Part shown: positions 49,839 through 58,166 of the stretch, in pieces
How positions within the stretch are numbered: position 1 is the first letter of the stretch
Layout: every line of letters begins with the position of its first letter
NCBI RefSeq assembly: GCF_000426245.1
Contig: NZ_AUEZ01000027.1
Span: forward strand, 1 to 64,000
Origin: Bradyrhizobium sp. Ai1a-2
GTDB lineage: Bacteria; Pseudomonadota; Alphaproteobacteria; Rhizobiales; Xanthobacteraceae
DNA length: 64,000 nucleotides
Reading direction: 5' to 3'
Position numbers and translations under genes: made by a program
The notes under the pieces: generated by a model
The model's input: only the letters and a program-made list of their open reading frames with translations
Databases searched by the model: none
Told to the model about the DNA's origin: nothing

Positions 49839-50801
49839 CTATTGCGTCTTCTGGAACTTCTTGACCACGTCGGCCCATTTCACAATATCGGCGCGCAAGA
49901 ATTTGTCGAACTCTTCCGGCGACATCGACATCGGTACTGCCCCCTGCGCCTCCCAGAGCTTCACGATCTCTGGCCGCTTGACTGCGACGTTTACCGCGAC
50001 ATTGATCTTGTCGATGATGGCCTTTGGCGTGCCGGCCGGCGCCATCAATCCGAGCCAGATCGTGGCCTCATAGCCGGAAATGCCGGCCTCTATCACGGTC
50101 GGCACCTCAGGCAAGACGGTCGAGCGCGCCCGGCCGGTCGTTGCCAGCGCCCGCACCTGGTTTTCCCTGACATTGGGCGCCATCGCGGGCACGGCGTCGA
50201 TCATCATCTGCACCTGGCCCCCGATCACACCGCTTCGCGCCTCGCCGCTGTTGCGGTAGGGCACATGCACGACGTCGATCCCTGCCATCGCTTTGAACAG
50301 TTCGCCCGCCATGTGATACGGCGTGCCCTGGCCGGAGGAGGCGTAGTTCAATTTTCCCGGCTGGGCTTTGGCAAGCGCGATGAATTCCTGCAGCGTCTTC
50401 GCCGGTACGGAAGGGTGCACGACGATCACGAGGTCGGAGTAGTTGACCGGAGCGATCGGCGCAAGATCGCGCATCAGCTCATATTTGCGCTGCGGCACCA
50501 GCGATTCGTTGGCGGTTTGCGTGTTCGACATCATCAACAGCGTGTAACCATCGGGCGATGCCATGGCGGCCTCCTGCGTGCCGATCACGCCCCCGGCGCC
50601 GGTGCGGTTCTCGACCACAAAAGGCTGGCCAAACTTTTCCTGCAGGAGGCTGCCGATCTGACGGGCAGTAACATCGGCGGGCCCGCCGGCGCCGAACGGA
50701 ACGATGATCCGGACCGGCCGCGAAGGGTAGTCCTGCGCAACTGACGAGGAGCCCGCCAACAGCAGGGCGGCCAGCGCCAGCACGAATCTTCGGCTCATCA
50801 T
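49839..50801 (-). CDS. Bug/TctC-family periplasmic solute-binding protein
   Basis: A 320-aa binding protein with a Sec-like signal (MMSRRFVLALAALLLAGSSS, cleavage before QDYPSRPVR). YPSRPVRIIVPFGAGGPADV, VENRTGAGGVIGTQEAAMAS and VPYRNSGEARSGVIGGQVQM are family signatures. No TctAB membrane genes adjoin. As first gene of the second hydroxylase operon it probably captures the substrate (or a related acid) for that enzyme. GGGGAGGG is a strong ribosome site. Its ligand is unknown. Confidence 0.93.
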   Translation of the reverse strand: MMSRRFVLALAALLLAGSSSVAQDYPSRPVRIIVPFGAGGPADVTARQIGSLLQEKFGQPFVVENRTGAGGVIGTQEAAMASPDGYTLLMMSNTQTANESLVPQRKYELMRDLAPIAPVNYSDLVIVVHPSVPAKTLQEFIALAKAQPGKLNYASSGQGTPYHMAGELFKAMAGIDVVHVPYRNSGEARSGVIGGQVQMMIDAVPAMAPNVRENQVRALATTGRARSTVLPEVPTVIEAGISGYEATIWLGLMAPAGTPKAIIDKINVAVNVAVKRPEIVKLWEAQGAVPMSMSPEEFDKFLRADIVKWADVVKKFQKTQ

Positions 50802-50997
50802 TTTTCCCTCCCCAGAATATTGTTCTTTGCCGGGAAGTTTAGCTGCGGTGCGAAGCCACTGTCGACGACAGACTCCGGATGGCTCGCAGGAATAATACAG
50901 AGATCGCGGTGTACCTTGGCATCACCATTAGGCGGGAATGAGGGGGCGAAACATCAGGGAAATTCACGCCGCAACGAGCCTGTCAGGGCAAAGTTCG

Positions 50998-53454
50998 TCA
51001 GTGCGTGTGGCGGAACCGGCTGGTGAGTTCGGCGAAGGCTCCTGCGAATGGATGGAACGTGAAGCGTACCGTGTGGTGTCCCGGCGCAAGCACGACGGCG
51101 CGAAAGATAACGTTCGCCCTCAAGATCTCGCCCGGCTTGCCATCCACCGTTACTCGCCACCAAGGGTGCCAGACGTCGTTGAGGAGCAGCAGCCCGCCTG
51201 AGGGCGCGTCGACCTCGACGTCGACTTCCGTATTCTCATAGCGAGTGAGGCGCGCCGTGCCTGGCGCCGCGCCGGCTGCGCTCGCCCGCGGCAGCGCGGG
51301 CGCACGGTTGAGCAGGACGGTGCGGCGCGGATCGATCTCCGCCGGCCAGCCATTGGCGAGAAGCTGATTGAAATCCGCGATGCGCCAGTCGGTGACCATC
51401 ATTACCCGTGGCAGCGCGCGGGGATTCTCGTAGACATAGGCGTCCGGTGTGTGCGCGACCAGCGTGAGGTCGCCGGGGGCAAGCGATGGGTCAACCTTCT
51501 CGACCGGCACGCCGACGGCAAGGAAGCGCAGGCCGAACAGATCAGCAAAGGCCGAGCGATAGGACGGAAACAGCGGCGAGAACTGGCGCTGGTTGTAGTC
51601 CACGACGGTATCGCCCACGCGGGTGGCGTCGTAGAACCATTTGAGGCGCAGCGGATTGTGTCCGAACAGATGGTCGCAACCGTGGATCATGCACAGGTTC
51701 GGCCAATGATAGGCGATGCCGATCATTTCGACGCGGTCGCGCCGGTCAGGCGCTGAAGCAGCCGCAAGCTTCGATTTCAGCAGCGCCAACGTCGCGTTCT
51801 GGGTGTCGAGGCGCGCCGCATCGAACGTCGAGGTCGCCATCCCGGTCGAAATGTGCGGTGCATTGTTCCAGGCGAGGTCGGCAACCGAGAACGCGGTGAG
51901 CAGCAGCATGCCGGCAAGCGGCGAGACGCCGTTGAGCCGACGCGCGAAAATCAGCGCGGCGACCGCGCCGCCGGTGAAAGCGAGCGCGGTGACGACGGGT
52001 ACGATCACCACCGCGATGGACATGACTGTGTGGGCGAGCCACAACACCATCGCAACGAGCACAACCGGCACAGCCAGTTCGACCGCCCGCTGCATCCTGG
52101 TGGGTTGCGGCACCGTGCCTTCGAGCCAGCGATGCACGAGATACCCGGCGATGATGGCAAGCAACGCCCCGATGACGAACGTCGCATCTGCGGGGCGCCG
52201 GTACAGCATCACGCCCGGCAACCATTCGTACATCGCATGGAAGACCGGCGTGTACCAGCCGAGCGCGTAGAGCAGGACGCCGCCAGTAGCGATCGCGAAG
52301 AAGCGGATGTCGCGCGACCAGGCGAGGCGGCGCACAATGCCGAAGGAGACGATGACGACGAGCAGCAGGGCGCCTGCATAGATCAGGCCCATGTTCTGCG
52401 CGAGCGAGAGATCCATGCCGCCAAGCGTCGTCTTCCAATACGACGTGGCCGGCCCCCAGTAATCGATGACCGGATCCATCGCACCGTAGAGATCAGCGAA
52501 GGCAAGGGTCAGGAGATGCGCGGGATGCAGCGATCCCTGACCGGCGAGCATCCAGCCGATCTCGGGCCGGTTCGAGCGCTCAGCAAGCAGGGCCGTCAGC
52601 GTGACAGGAACGGCGGCGATGAGGAGGCCGGCCACGCCGCAGGCCGCAAGCGGCTTGAGGCTCGCGCGCATGCGCTTGCGGCAATCGTCACCCTCGAACC
52701 AGTGGTACACGACGAAGCCGGTGAGGACATAGAGCGAGATCAGCGCGACCTGATCCCGCCCCGAGGCGAGCAGGCCGCCGAACACACCCGCCACCAGGCC
52801 GGCGCGCCACGACGAGCGCTCGAGCGCGCGCGACAGCATCCAGAGCGTCAACGGCAGATAGGCCAGGCTGATGATCTGGCCGGTATGCTGCAGCCGTGAA
52901 TTTGCCGAGCCGCCGAAGGCGAAGGCGAGCGCGGCGACAAGCGCACCGGCCGCGTGCCAGCCGCGATCCCGGAAATACAGAATGATGCCCACGCCACCAA
53001 GCAGCAGATAGGCGAAGGTCAGGCCGTCCACCGCGCGAAAGCCTGGCTTCGGATCGAAATAGGCGAGCAGAAAATGCAGCGGCGAGAAGATCAGCGACTG
53101 CGGATCGGAGATCAGCGGCCACCCCGCGAAGACGTTGGGCGTCCAGAATGGCGATTGGCCGTCCGCCAGCGACGTGGCAAGGAATTGCAGCGGCGGCAGG
53201 AATTGCGACTTGGCGTCCCAGGGAATCGTGACGTGCCCGGACAACCATGGCCAGGCCGGTAATAAAAAGGCGAGCGCGAACAGCGCGATGGTGAGCCCGA
53301 GCGGAAATTTGACCGTGCGTGGCTCGGTAGCGGTGAGCCACGGCGTGGCCTGCGAGGACAAGGATGGTGCGGCCCTCGGGTCGTCGGTCCAAGACAGCGA
53401 TCGTGCTTCGCTCTTTGGTCCCCCGCGCGATCCGTCCCCAAGGTCGGTTCCCAT
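50998..53454 (-). CDS. Large YfhO-like membrane protein, 818 aa
   Basis: An integral membrane protein with about 12 helices in the first 530 residues (LGLTIALFALAFLLPAWPWL, GLLASGRDQVALISLYVLTG, LIYAGALLLVVIVSFGIVRR). A periplasmic C-terminal domain follows (VDVEVDAPSGGLLLLNDVWH, PWWRVTVDGKPGEILRANVI). This architecture and the closing beta-rich part (VVLAPGHHTVRFTFHPFAGA) match the YfhO family, GT-C-like proteins implicated in lipid-linked sugar transfer to envelope polymers. The short region MGTDLGDGSRGGPKSEARSL before the first helix may be an overextended start. It stands alone on the minus strand. Confidence 0.82.
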   Translation of the reverse strand: MGTDLGDGSRGGPKSEARSLSWTDDPRAAPSLSSQATPWLTATEPRTVKFPLGLTIALFALAFLLPAWPWLSGHVTIPWDAKSQFLPPLQFLATSLADGQSPFWTPNVFAGWPLISDPQSLIFSPLHFLLAYFDPKPGFRAVDGLTFAYLLLGGVGIILYFRDRGWHAAGALVAALAFAFGGSANSRLQHTGQIISLAYLPLTLWMLSRALERSSWRAGLVAGVFGGLLASGRDQVALISLYVLTGFVVYHWFEGDDCRKRMRASLKPLAACGVAGLLIAAVPVTLTALLAERSNRPEIGWMLAGQGSLHPAHLLTLAFADLYGAMDPVIDYWGPATSYWKTTLGGMDLSLAQNMGLIYAGALLLVVIVSFGIVRRLAWSRDIRFFAIATGGVLLYALGWYTPVFHAMYEWLPGVMLYRRPADATFVIGALLAIIAGYLVHRWLEGTVPQPTRMQRAVELAVPVVLVAMVLWLAHTVMSIAVVIVPVVTALAFTGGAVAALIFARRLNGVSPLAGMLLLTAFSVADLAWNNAPHISTGMATSTFDAARLDTQNATLALLKSKLAAASAPDRRDRVEMIGIAYHWPNLCMIHGCDHLFGHNPLRLKWFYDATRVGDTVVDYNQRQFSPLFPSYRSAFADLFGLRFLAVGVPVEKVDPSLAPGDLTLVAHTPDAYVYENPRALPRVMMVTDWRIADFNQLLANGWPAEIDPRRTVLLNRAPALPRASAAGAAPGTARLTRYENTEVDVEVDAPSGGLLLLNDVWHPWWRVTVDGKPGEILRANVIFRAVVLAPGHHTVRFTFHPFAGAFAELTSRFRHTH

Positions 53455-53801
53455 CTACGGCCCTTTATTTGACGGAGACGTGGGCCTCGTCTGGATCGCA
53501 TCCGGGCTGCCGCAAGCGACGACGTTCCGTTTGCCATCCGCGTGCCGGCTTCGCCTTTCGCGCGAAGAGCTCGCTGCAGGCACCACGTCAACCGCGATTG
53601 CGCTCGAACTTATTGCTGCACCCTGCCACGGAGAGAGTGCTCTGATGTTGAGAATGCCCTGACAGGGCCATCAGTTTCGCGCCGTCACTGTAAAGACCGG
53701 ATATACGGAATTTCTGTGGCGGCAACATCGCCAGGACGACGGTGATTTGCTCGCGCAACGTCAACGCCACACCACTCGCACTGCCGAAGCAACCTCATCT
53801 C
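53455..53801. other. 347-base gap without a recognised gene
   Basis: Only short frames without family resemblance are present. It carries the leftward promoter of the YfhO-like gene. The LysR gene ends at its right side. I see no repeat or terminator that stands out. Confidence 0.5.
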
Positions 53802-54734
53802 TTAGCCGGCATCTGGCGCGGCCAATGGCGGCAGGCTTTCGCACTTGCGCGTGAGATCGATGAGCTGGCGCAGACCGGGTGGCGGTTGTCGGCGGCTCGG
53901 ATAGTAGATGGTGAATGGCGGGCCTTCGGAGGCCCATTTCGGCAGCAGGATTTCCAGCGCGCCGGATGCGACTTCCGCTTCGACCCGTCGTTGCAGGCAA
54001 TAGACAAAGCCCACGCCGCGCAACGCCATGTCGACCGCATGTTCGGTCTCGTTGGCGCAGACGGGCCCGCGGACATCGATCCGGATCATGGAATCGCCGT
54101 TGCCCAACTCCCACGGGAAGTTGCGGTTACTGCCGATGCGCATCTCGACGCACGGAAGCTGTAGCAGATCGCCTGGAGCATCGGGACGCCCGGCACGCGC
54201 GATCAGTTCGGGCGATCCGACCACGACCCACTTCAACGGCCTGGTCAGCGCGATTCCTACCATGTCCAGCGGCACGCGATCGCCATAGCGGATGCCGGCG
54301 TCAAAGCCCTCCGCGATGATATCGACCATGTGGTCCTCGACGGTCACGTCGACATGCATACCCGGAAACTCCTTGCAGTACTGCGGCAGCACAGGACCAA
54401 GCACAAGGCGTGCGGCATCGCGGAGAACGTTGAGACGAAGCCGCCCCACGGGGACACGTCGATGGTTCTCCAGCCCGGTCAAGGCATCGCGGATGGTGCG
54501 AAATCCGTTCTCCAGTTCAGCCGCGAGCGAGGCGCCGGCCTCCGTCGGCCTGATGGAGCGGCTGGAGCGATGCAAGAGCCTCACGCCCAGATCGGACTCC
54601 AGCTTGCGCAGGCGATGGCTCAGGGCGGACGTACTCACGCCGAGCTCAATGCCCGCTTTGGCCAGGCTGCCGCGGCGCACGATCGTCAGGAACACGTTCA
54701 GATCCGCCAGCATGTTCCGGTCGAACGTTTTCAT
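53802..54734 (-). CDS. LysR-family transcriptional regulator
   Basis: A 310-aa regulator. The N-terminal HTH is NVFLTIVRRGSLAKAGIELG followed by VSTSALSHRLRKLESDLGVR. The effector-binding domain (GRLRLNVLRDAARLVLGPVL, VDVTVEDHMVDIIAEGFDAG, ALRGVGFVYCLQRRVEAEVA) belongs to the subgroup that usually controls an adjacent divergent oxidoreductase. I start at ATG 54734 (MKTFDRNML) with GAGGGG upstream; a 49-codon longer frame crosses the promoter gap. Divergent from the aldo-keto reductase at 54885, 150 bases away. The inducer is unknown. Confidence 0.92.
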   Translation of the reverse strand: MKTFDRNMLADLNVFLTIVRRGSLAKAGIELGVSTSALSHRLRKLESDLGVRLLHRSSRSIRPTEAGASLAAELENGFRTIRDALTGLENHRRVPVGRLRLNVLRDAARLVLGPVLPQYCKEFPGMHVDVTVEDHMVDIIAEGFDAGIRYGDRVPLDMVGIALTRPLKWVVVGSPELIARAGRPDAPGDLLQLPCVEMRIGSNRNFPWELGNGDSMIRIDVRGPVCANETEHAVDMALRGVGFVYCLQRRVEAEVASGALEILLPKWASEGPPFTIYYPSRRQPPPGLRQLIDLTRKCESLPPLAAPDAG

Positions 54735-54884
54735 GAACGGCCCCTCAAGGCGTCGTTGAGCTGCACTCAACGAACCTACCCTGGTGGCCGCCGTTTTACG
54801 ACCCATACTCAAGCTCAAGGAAGAGACGCCGCGCATGGCGCCACGCTTCTCGGCGCCTCCCCGCATGACCGAAGGAGACACTCG

Positions 54885-56021
54885 ATGACGAAACGAACTG
54901 GCAGTCGCAGGGATTTCCTCACCGTCGCCGCGGCAGCGGTCGGCGCCCTCGCGGCACCGTCATTGGTTACAGCCGCCACCGATAGCAAAGGAGACAATCG
55001 CATGGCACAGGCAAATCGGGCAACACAACTTTTCAAGCCGGGGTTCCGCTTCGGGCTGGGCGGCGTCCCGCTTGGCAATGAATTCAACAAGGTTACGGAC
55101 GAGGATGCCGAGGCCACGCTCGAGGCTGCCTGGAGCGCCGGCGTGCGTTATTTCGACGTGGCCCCCTGGTACGGCTTCGGATTGTCCGAACGCCGCTTCG
55201 GCCATTTCCTGCACAACAAGCCGCGCAGCGACTACGTGCTGTCGTCCAAGGTCGGCAAGCTGTTCAAGGCCTCGAAGAACAACCGGCATGCGGACATCTT
55301 TCCATTGTCGGACTCTCCGAATGACGTCACCTACGACTACAGCGCCGACGGCGTTCGCCGTTCGATCGAGGACAGCCTGCAGCGCCTCGGCGTCGACAGC
55401 CTCGACGTGGCATTCGTCCACGACCTCTCGCCGGATTTTCCGTACTTCCCGACATCATGGCAGGAGCAGTTCGCGATCGCCGAACGCGGCGCGTTCCCGG
55501 CACTGTCGCGCATGCGCGAGGAAGGCCTCATCAAGGCCTGGGGCATCGGCGTGAATTGTCCCGAGCCTATCCTGCGCGTCATCGACGTTGCCGATCCCGA
55601 CGTCTGCCTGTGCGCCTCGCAGTATTCGCTGGTCGATCATGCCAACGCGGTCGACCAGGTTTTCCCGGCGGTGCGGAACAAGAACGTGTCGCTCGTGATC
55701 GGCTCGGCGCTGAACGCAGGCTTCATCTCCGGCAGTCCGCGCTACAATTACGGGCCGAACAATCACAAGATCTCTCCGGCCCATATCGAGAAACGCGACC
55801 GGCTGCGTGCAGCGGCCGCCCGCCACGGCGTCGATCTGCGGACCGCGGCGTTGCAGTTTTCATCGGCCCCTGACGTTGTCGTCGCGCTGGTCGTAGGCGC
55901 GAGCAGCCACCGGCAGATCCTCGAGGACTACAATTCGATGCAGGCCAAGATCCCCGCGGAATTCTGGCAGGAGCTGAAGGAAGGCGGCCTCATCGAACAG
56001 GCAGCCACAGTCCCGGCCTGA
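54885..56021 (+). CDS. Tat-exported aldo/keto reductase
   Basis: A 378-aa NAD(P)H-dependent reductase with a twin-arginine signal (GSRRDFLTVAAAAVGALAAP), which is unusual for this cytosolic-type family. The TIM-barrel features are GVRYFDVAPWYGFGLSERRF (Asp and Tyr), YVLSSKVGKLF (Lys), VDSLDVAFVHDLSPDF (His) and AALQFSSAPDVVVALVVGAS. It resembles the D-threo-aldose dehydrogenase/pyridoxal dehydrogenase branch. GAAGGAGAC precedes the ATG. It is probably controlled by the divergent LysR gene. NAD(P) would have to be bound before export, as Tat moves folded proteins. Confidence 0.88.
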   Translation: MTKRTGSRRDFLTVAAAAVGALAAPSLVTAATDSKGDNRMAQANRATQLFKPGFRFGLGGVPLGNEFNKVTDEDAEATLEAAWSAGVRYFDVAPWYGFGLSERRFGHFLHNKPRSDYVLSSKVGKLFKASKNNRHADIFPLSDSPNDVTYDYSADGVRRSIEDSLQRLGVDSLDVAFVHDLSPDFPYFPTSWQEQFAIAERGAFPALSRMREEGLIKAWGIGVNCPEPILRVIDVADPDVCLCASQYSLVDHANAVDQVFPAVRNKNVSLVIGSALNAGFISGSPRYNYGPNNHKISPAHIEKRDRLRAAAARHGVDLRTAALQFSSAPDVVVALVVGASSHRQILEDYNSMQAKIPAEFWQELKEGGLIEQAATVPA

Positions 56022-56334
56022 CGGCCGGGGCAACGGGGCGATGGCTGACAGGCGGGCGATACGCCTCCGCAACCCGGCCGGAGATTGCGGAGGGCGGATC
56101 GCGAAGGGCATGATCCGGAGAAGTGGAAGCCGGTTTTCCCTCGCGACAAACGCGAAGCGTTTGCGCGGAGATCATGCTCCAACAAAGAGATGAGACCATG
56201 ATCCGATCCGTCCAATCGGATCATGATCTCAGGGCATGACTTGGACGGACCTTATGTGCTATGTCGCTGTCACCGCCCATTGATTCCGTTGCGGAATCTT
56301 CCGCGCGTGAACAAGCCAACCCGTCGAGGACAAC
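56022..56334. other. 313-base gap carrying a family C repeat
   Basis: It contains the repeat at 56109-56230 and the murA promoter region. No gene is visible. Confidence 0.6.
56109..56230. repeat. Palindromic intergenic repeat, family C (reversed order)
   Basis: GCATGATCCGGAGAAGTGGAAGCCGGTTTTCC-type blocks, CGCGACAAACGCGAAGCG, ATCATGCTCC and finally ACCATGATCCGATC with GATCATGATCTC. These are the blocks of 22131-22219 and 37584-37684 in the opposite orientation. Confidence 0.8.
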
Positions 56335-57630
56335 GTGGCGCCCATCCAATATATCGTCGAGGGCGGGCACCGGCTCTCGGGCACGATCGAGCCGGCCGGC
56401 AACAAGAACGCGGCGCTGCCGATCATCGCGGCGGCGCTTTTGACCGAGCACCCGGTCACGCTGACGAATGTACCGCGGATCCGCGACACCGAGACACTGG
56501 TCGAGCTTTGCCGCTCCGTCGGCGCCTCGGCCGAGTGGACCGAGCGCAACACGCTTGCAATCCACGCCAAGGAAATCCGCGCCGCCGATCTCGATCCGGA
56601 ACTGTGCGCGCGGATTCGCGCATCGATCCTGCTCGCGGGCCCCCTGCTCGCCCGCTGCGGCGAAGTCGCATTGCCGCCGCCCGGCGGCGACGTGATCGGC
56701 CGCCGCCGCCTCGACACGCATTTCCTCGCGTTCGAGCAGCTCGGCGCGACCGTCACCGCGACCCACCGGCTCGAGTTCCGCGCCTCTCGCCTGAAGGGCG
56801 CCGACGTGTTCCTCGACGAGCCCAGCGTCACCGCGACCGAAAACGCGCTGGTCGCAGCCGTGGCCGCCCGCGGCACCACCTACCTGCGCAACGCCGCATC
56901 CGAGCCCCATGTGCAGGATCTCGCGCATTTCCTGGTCGCGCTCGGCGCCAAGATCGAGGGCATCGGCACCAACACCATCATCGTGCAAGGCCCCGCCACG
57001 CTCGGCGGCACGGACTACGCGATCCAGCCCGACCACATCGAGGTCGGCTCGCTGATCGGGCTTGCCGCAGTGACGCGCTCGCCGCTCCGCATCGCGCGCG
57101 CCGGCGTCGATCATCTGCGCTCGATCCGGATGGGTTTCGAGCGGCTCGGCATCGTCTGCGGCGTCGAGGGCGACGACCTCGTCGTGCCCTCGAACCAGAC
57201 CATGAAGATCCACGACGATTTCGGCGGTCATGTGCCGAAACTCGAGGACCAGCCGTGGCCGGCCTTCCCGGCGGACTTAATGTCGATCGCGATCGTCACC
57301 GCCACGCAGTGCGATGGCGTCATCCTGATGTTCGAAAAGATGTTCGAATCGCGGATGTTCTTCGTCGATAAGCTGATCGCGATGGGCGGCCGCATCGTGC
57401 TGTGCGACCCGCATCGCGCCATCGTCGCCGGTCCGAGCCGGCTGCGCGGCGCGCCGATGACCTCTCCCGACATCCGCGCCGGCATGGCGATGCTGCTCGC
57501 GGCGGTCTGCGCCGAGGGCACTTCCACGATCAACAATGCCGACCAGATCGAGCGCGGCTACGAACGGATCGAGCAGCGGCTGAACGCGCTCGGCGCCAAG
57601 ATCACCCGCGTGCCCGAACGCGTGCGGTAG
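56335..57630 (+). CDS. murA: UDP-N-acetylglucosamine 1-carboxyvinyltransferase, Asp-type active site
   Basis: A 431-aa enzyme for the first committed step of peptidoglycan synthesis, adding enolpyruvate from PEP to UDP-GlcNAc. Conserved parts are GTIEPAGNKNAALPIIAAAL (Lys24), VRIRDTETL-type loop, RASILLAGPLLARCGEVALP, VTATENALVAAVAARGTTYL and WPAFPADLMSIAIVTATQCD (catalytic Asp). The flexible-loop Cys (Cys115 in E. coli) is Asp119 here (PPGGDVIGRRRLDTH, codon 56689-56691). Asp at this site gives an active, fosfomycin-resistant enzyme in other bacteria. It starts with GTG at 56335, GAGG upstream. It may be a second murA copy. Confidence 0.93.
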   Translation: MAPIQYIVEGGHRLSGTIEPAGNKNAALPIIAAALLTEHPVTLTNVPRIRDTETLVELCRSVGASAEWTERNTLAIHAKEIRAADLDPELCARIRASILLAGPLLARCGEVALPPPGGDVIGRRRLDTHFLAFEQLGATVTATHRLEFRASRLKGADVFLDEPSVTATENALVAAVAARGTTYLRNAASEPHVQDLAHFLVALGAKIEGIGTNTIIVQGPATLGGTDYAIQPDHIEVGSLIGLAAVTRSPLRIARAGVDHLRSIRMGFERLGIVCGVEGDDLVVPSNQTMKIHDDFGGHVPKLEDQPWPAFPADLMSIAIVTATQCDGVILMFEKMFESRMFFVDKLIAMGGRIVLCDPHRAIVAGPSRLRGAPMTSPDIRAGMAMLLAAVCAEGTSTINNADQIERGYERIEQRLNALGAKITRVPERVR

Positions 57631-57707
57631 AGAGAATCTCCGCTATATTAGGAACAATCGGCAAAGCTGTCCGTTGCACTGCCGGTTCCCCACAGGCAGG
57701 TGCGTCC

Positions 57708-57995
57708 ATGCGCGTTCGTCTGCCCAGATTTCTCCAGATCACCGGCGGCGACGCCGCCAGTCTCACCATTGCCGCGGCAGCCGTCGCGGCGCTGACGATT
57801 TCGCTCTGGCTCGCGCACGGCAACGAGAACCCGGGCGGTATCGCGGGCATCCCGGTCGTGATCCCGCACCATTCGGCAGCGCTACTGACCAGCGAGCCCG
57901 CCCACGTTCGCGACCCCCGTGTCGGACAGATCGCCGACGGCATCATCGAGGCCCAGCAGCGCGAAATCATCGCGATCAGGCAGGGCAAGCCGTAG
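57708..57995 (+). CDS. Small membrane-anchored protein with DUF305-like tail, 95 aa
   Basis: It starts MRVRLPRFLQITGGDAASLT and has one membrane segment (SLTIAAAAVAALTISLWLAH). The short outer part has IAGIPVVIPHHSAALLTSEP and ends HVRDPRVGQIADGIIEAQQR then EIIAIRQGKP. The last part resembles the C-terminal helix of DUF305 copper-associated proteins (DP.V..LA..II.AQ..EI), but the M- and H-rich core of that domain is missing. The membrane anchor would leave the tail in the periplasm. It follows murA by 77 bases. Function unknown. Confidence 0.65.
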   Translation: MRVRLPRFLQITGGDAASLTIAAAAVAALTISLWLAHGNENPGGIAGIPVVIPHHSAALLTSEPAHVRDPRVGQIADGIIEAQQREIIAIRQGKP

Positions 57996-58002
57996 CCCCA
58001 GA

Positions 58003-58094
58003 CGTAGCCCGGGTGGAGCGAAGCGCAACCCGGGGACAGTCGCACCAGTACTCGCGGGCGGTTCCGGGTTACGCTTCGCTCCACCCGGGCTACG
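58003..58094. repeat. Palindromic intergenic repeat, family D
   Basis: CGTAGCCCGGGTGGAGCGAAG and CGCAACCCGGGG face CCGGGTTACGCTTCG and CTCCACCCGGGCTACG across a spacer of about 30 bases. It is a long near-perfect hairpin between the small membrane protein and the MATE gene. This motif is widespread in proteobacterial genomes; only one copy is in this window. Confidence 0.9.
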
Positions 58095-58166
58095 GCATTC
58101 GCGTTCCGGCTATTACAGTGGCCGTTCCGCCACCTTTTGGGCGCGTGGCGGTGCTAATCCGGTTCC

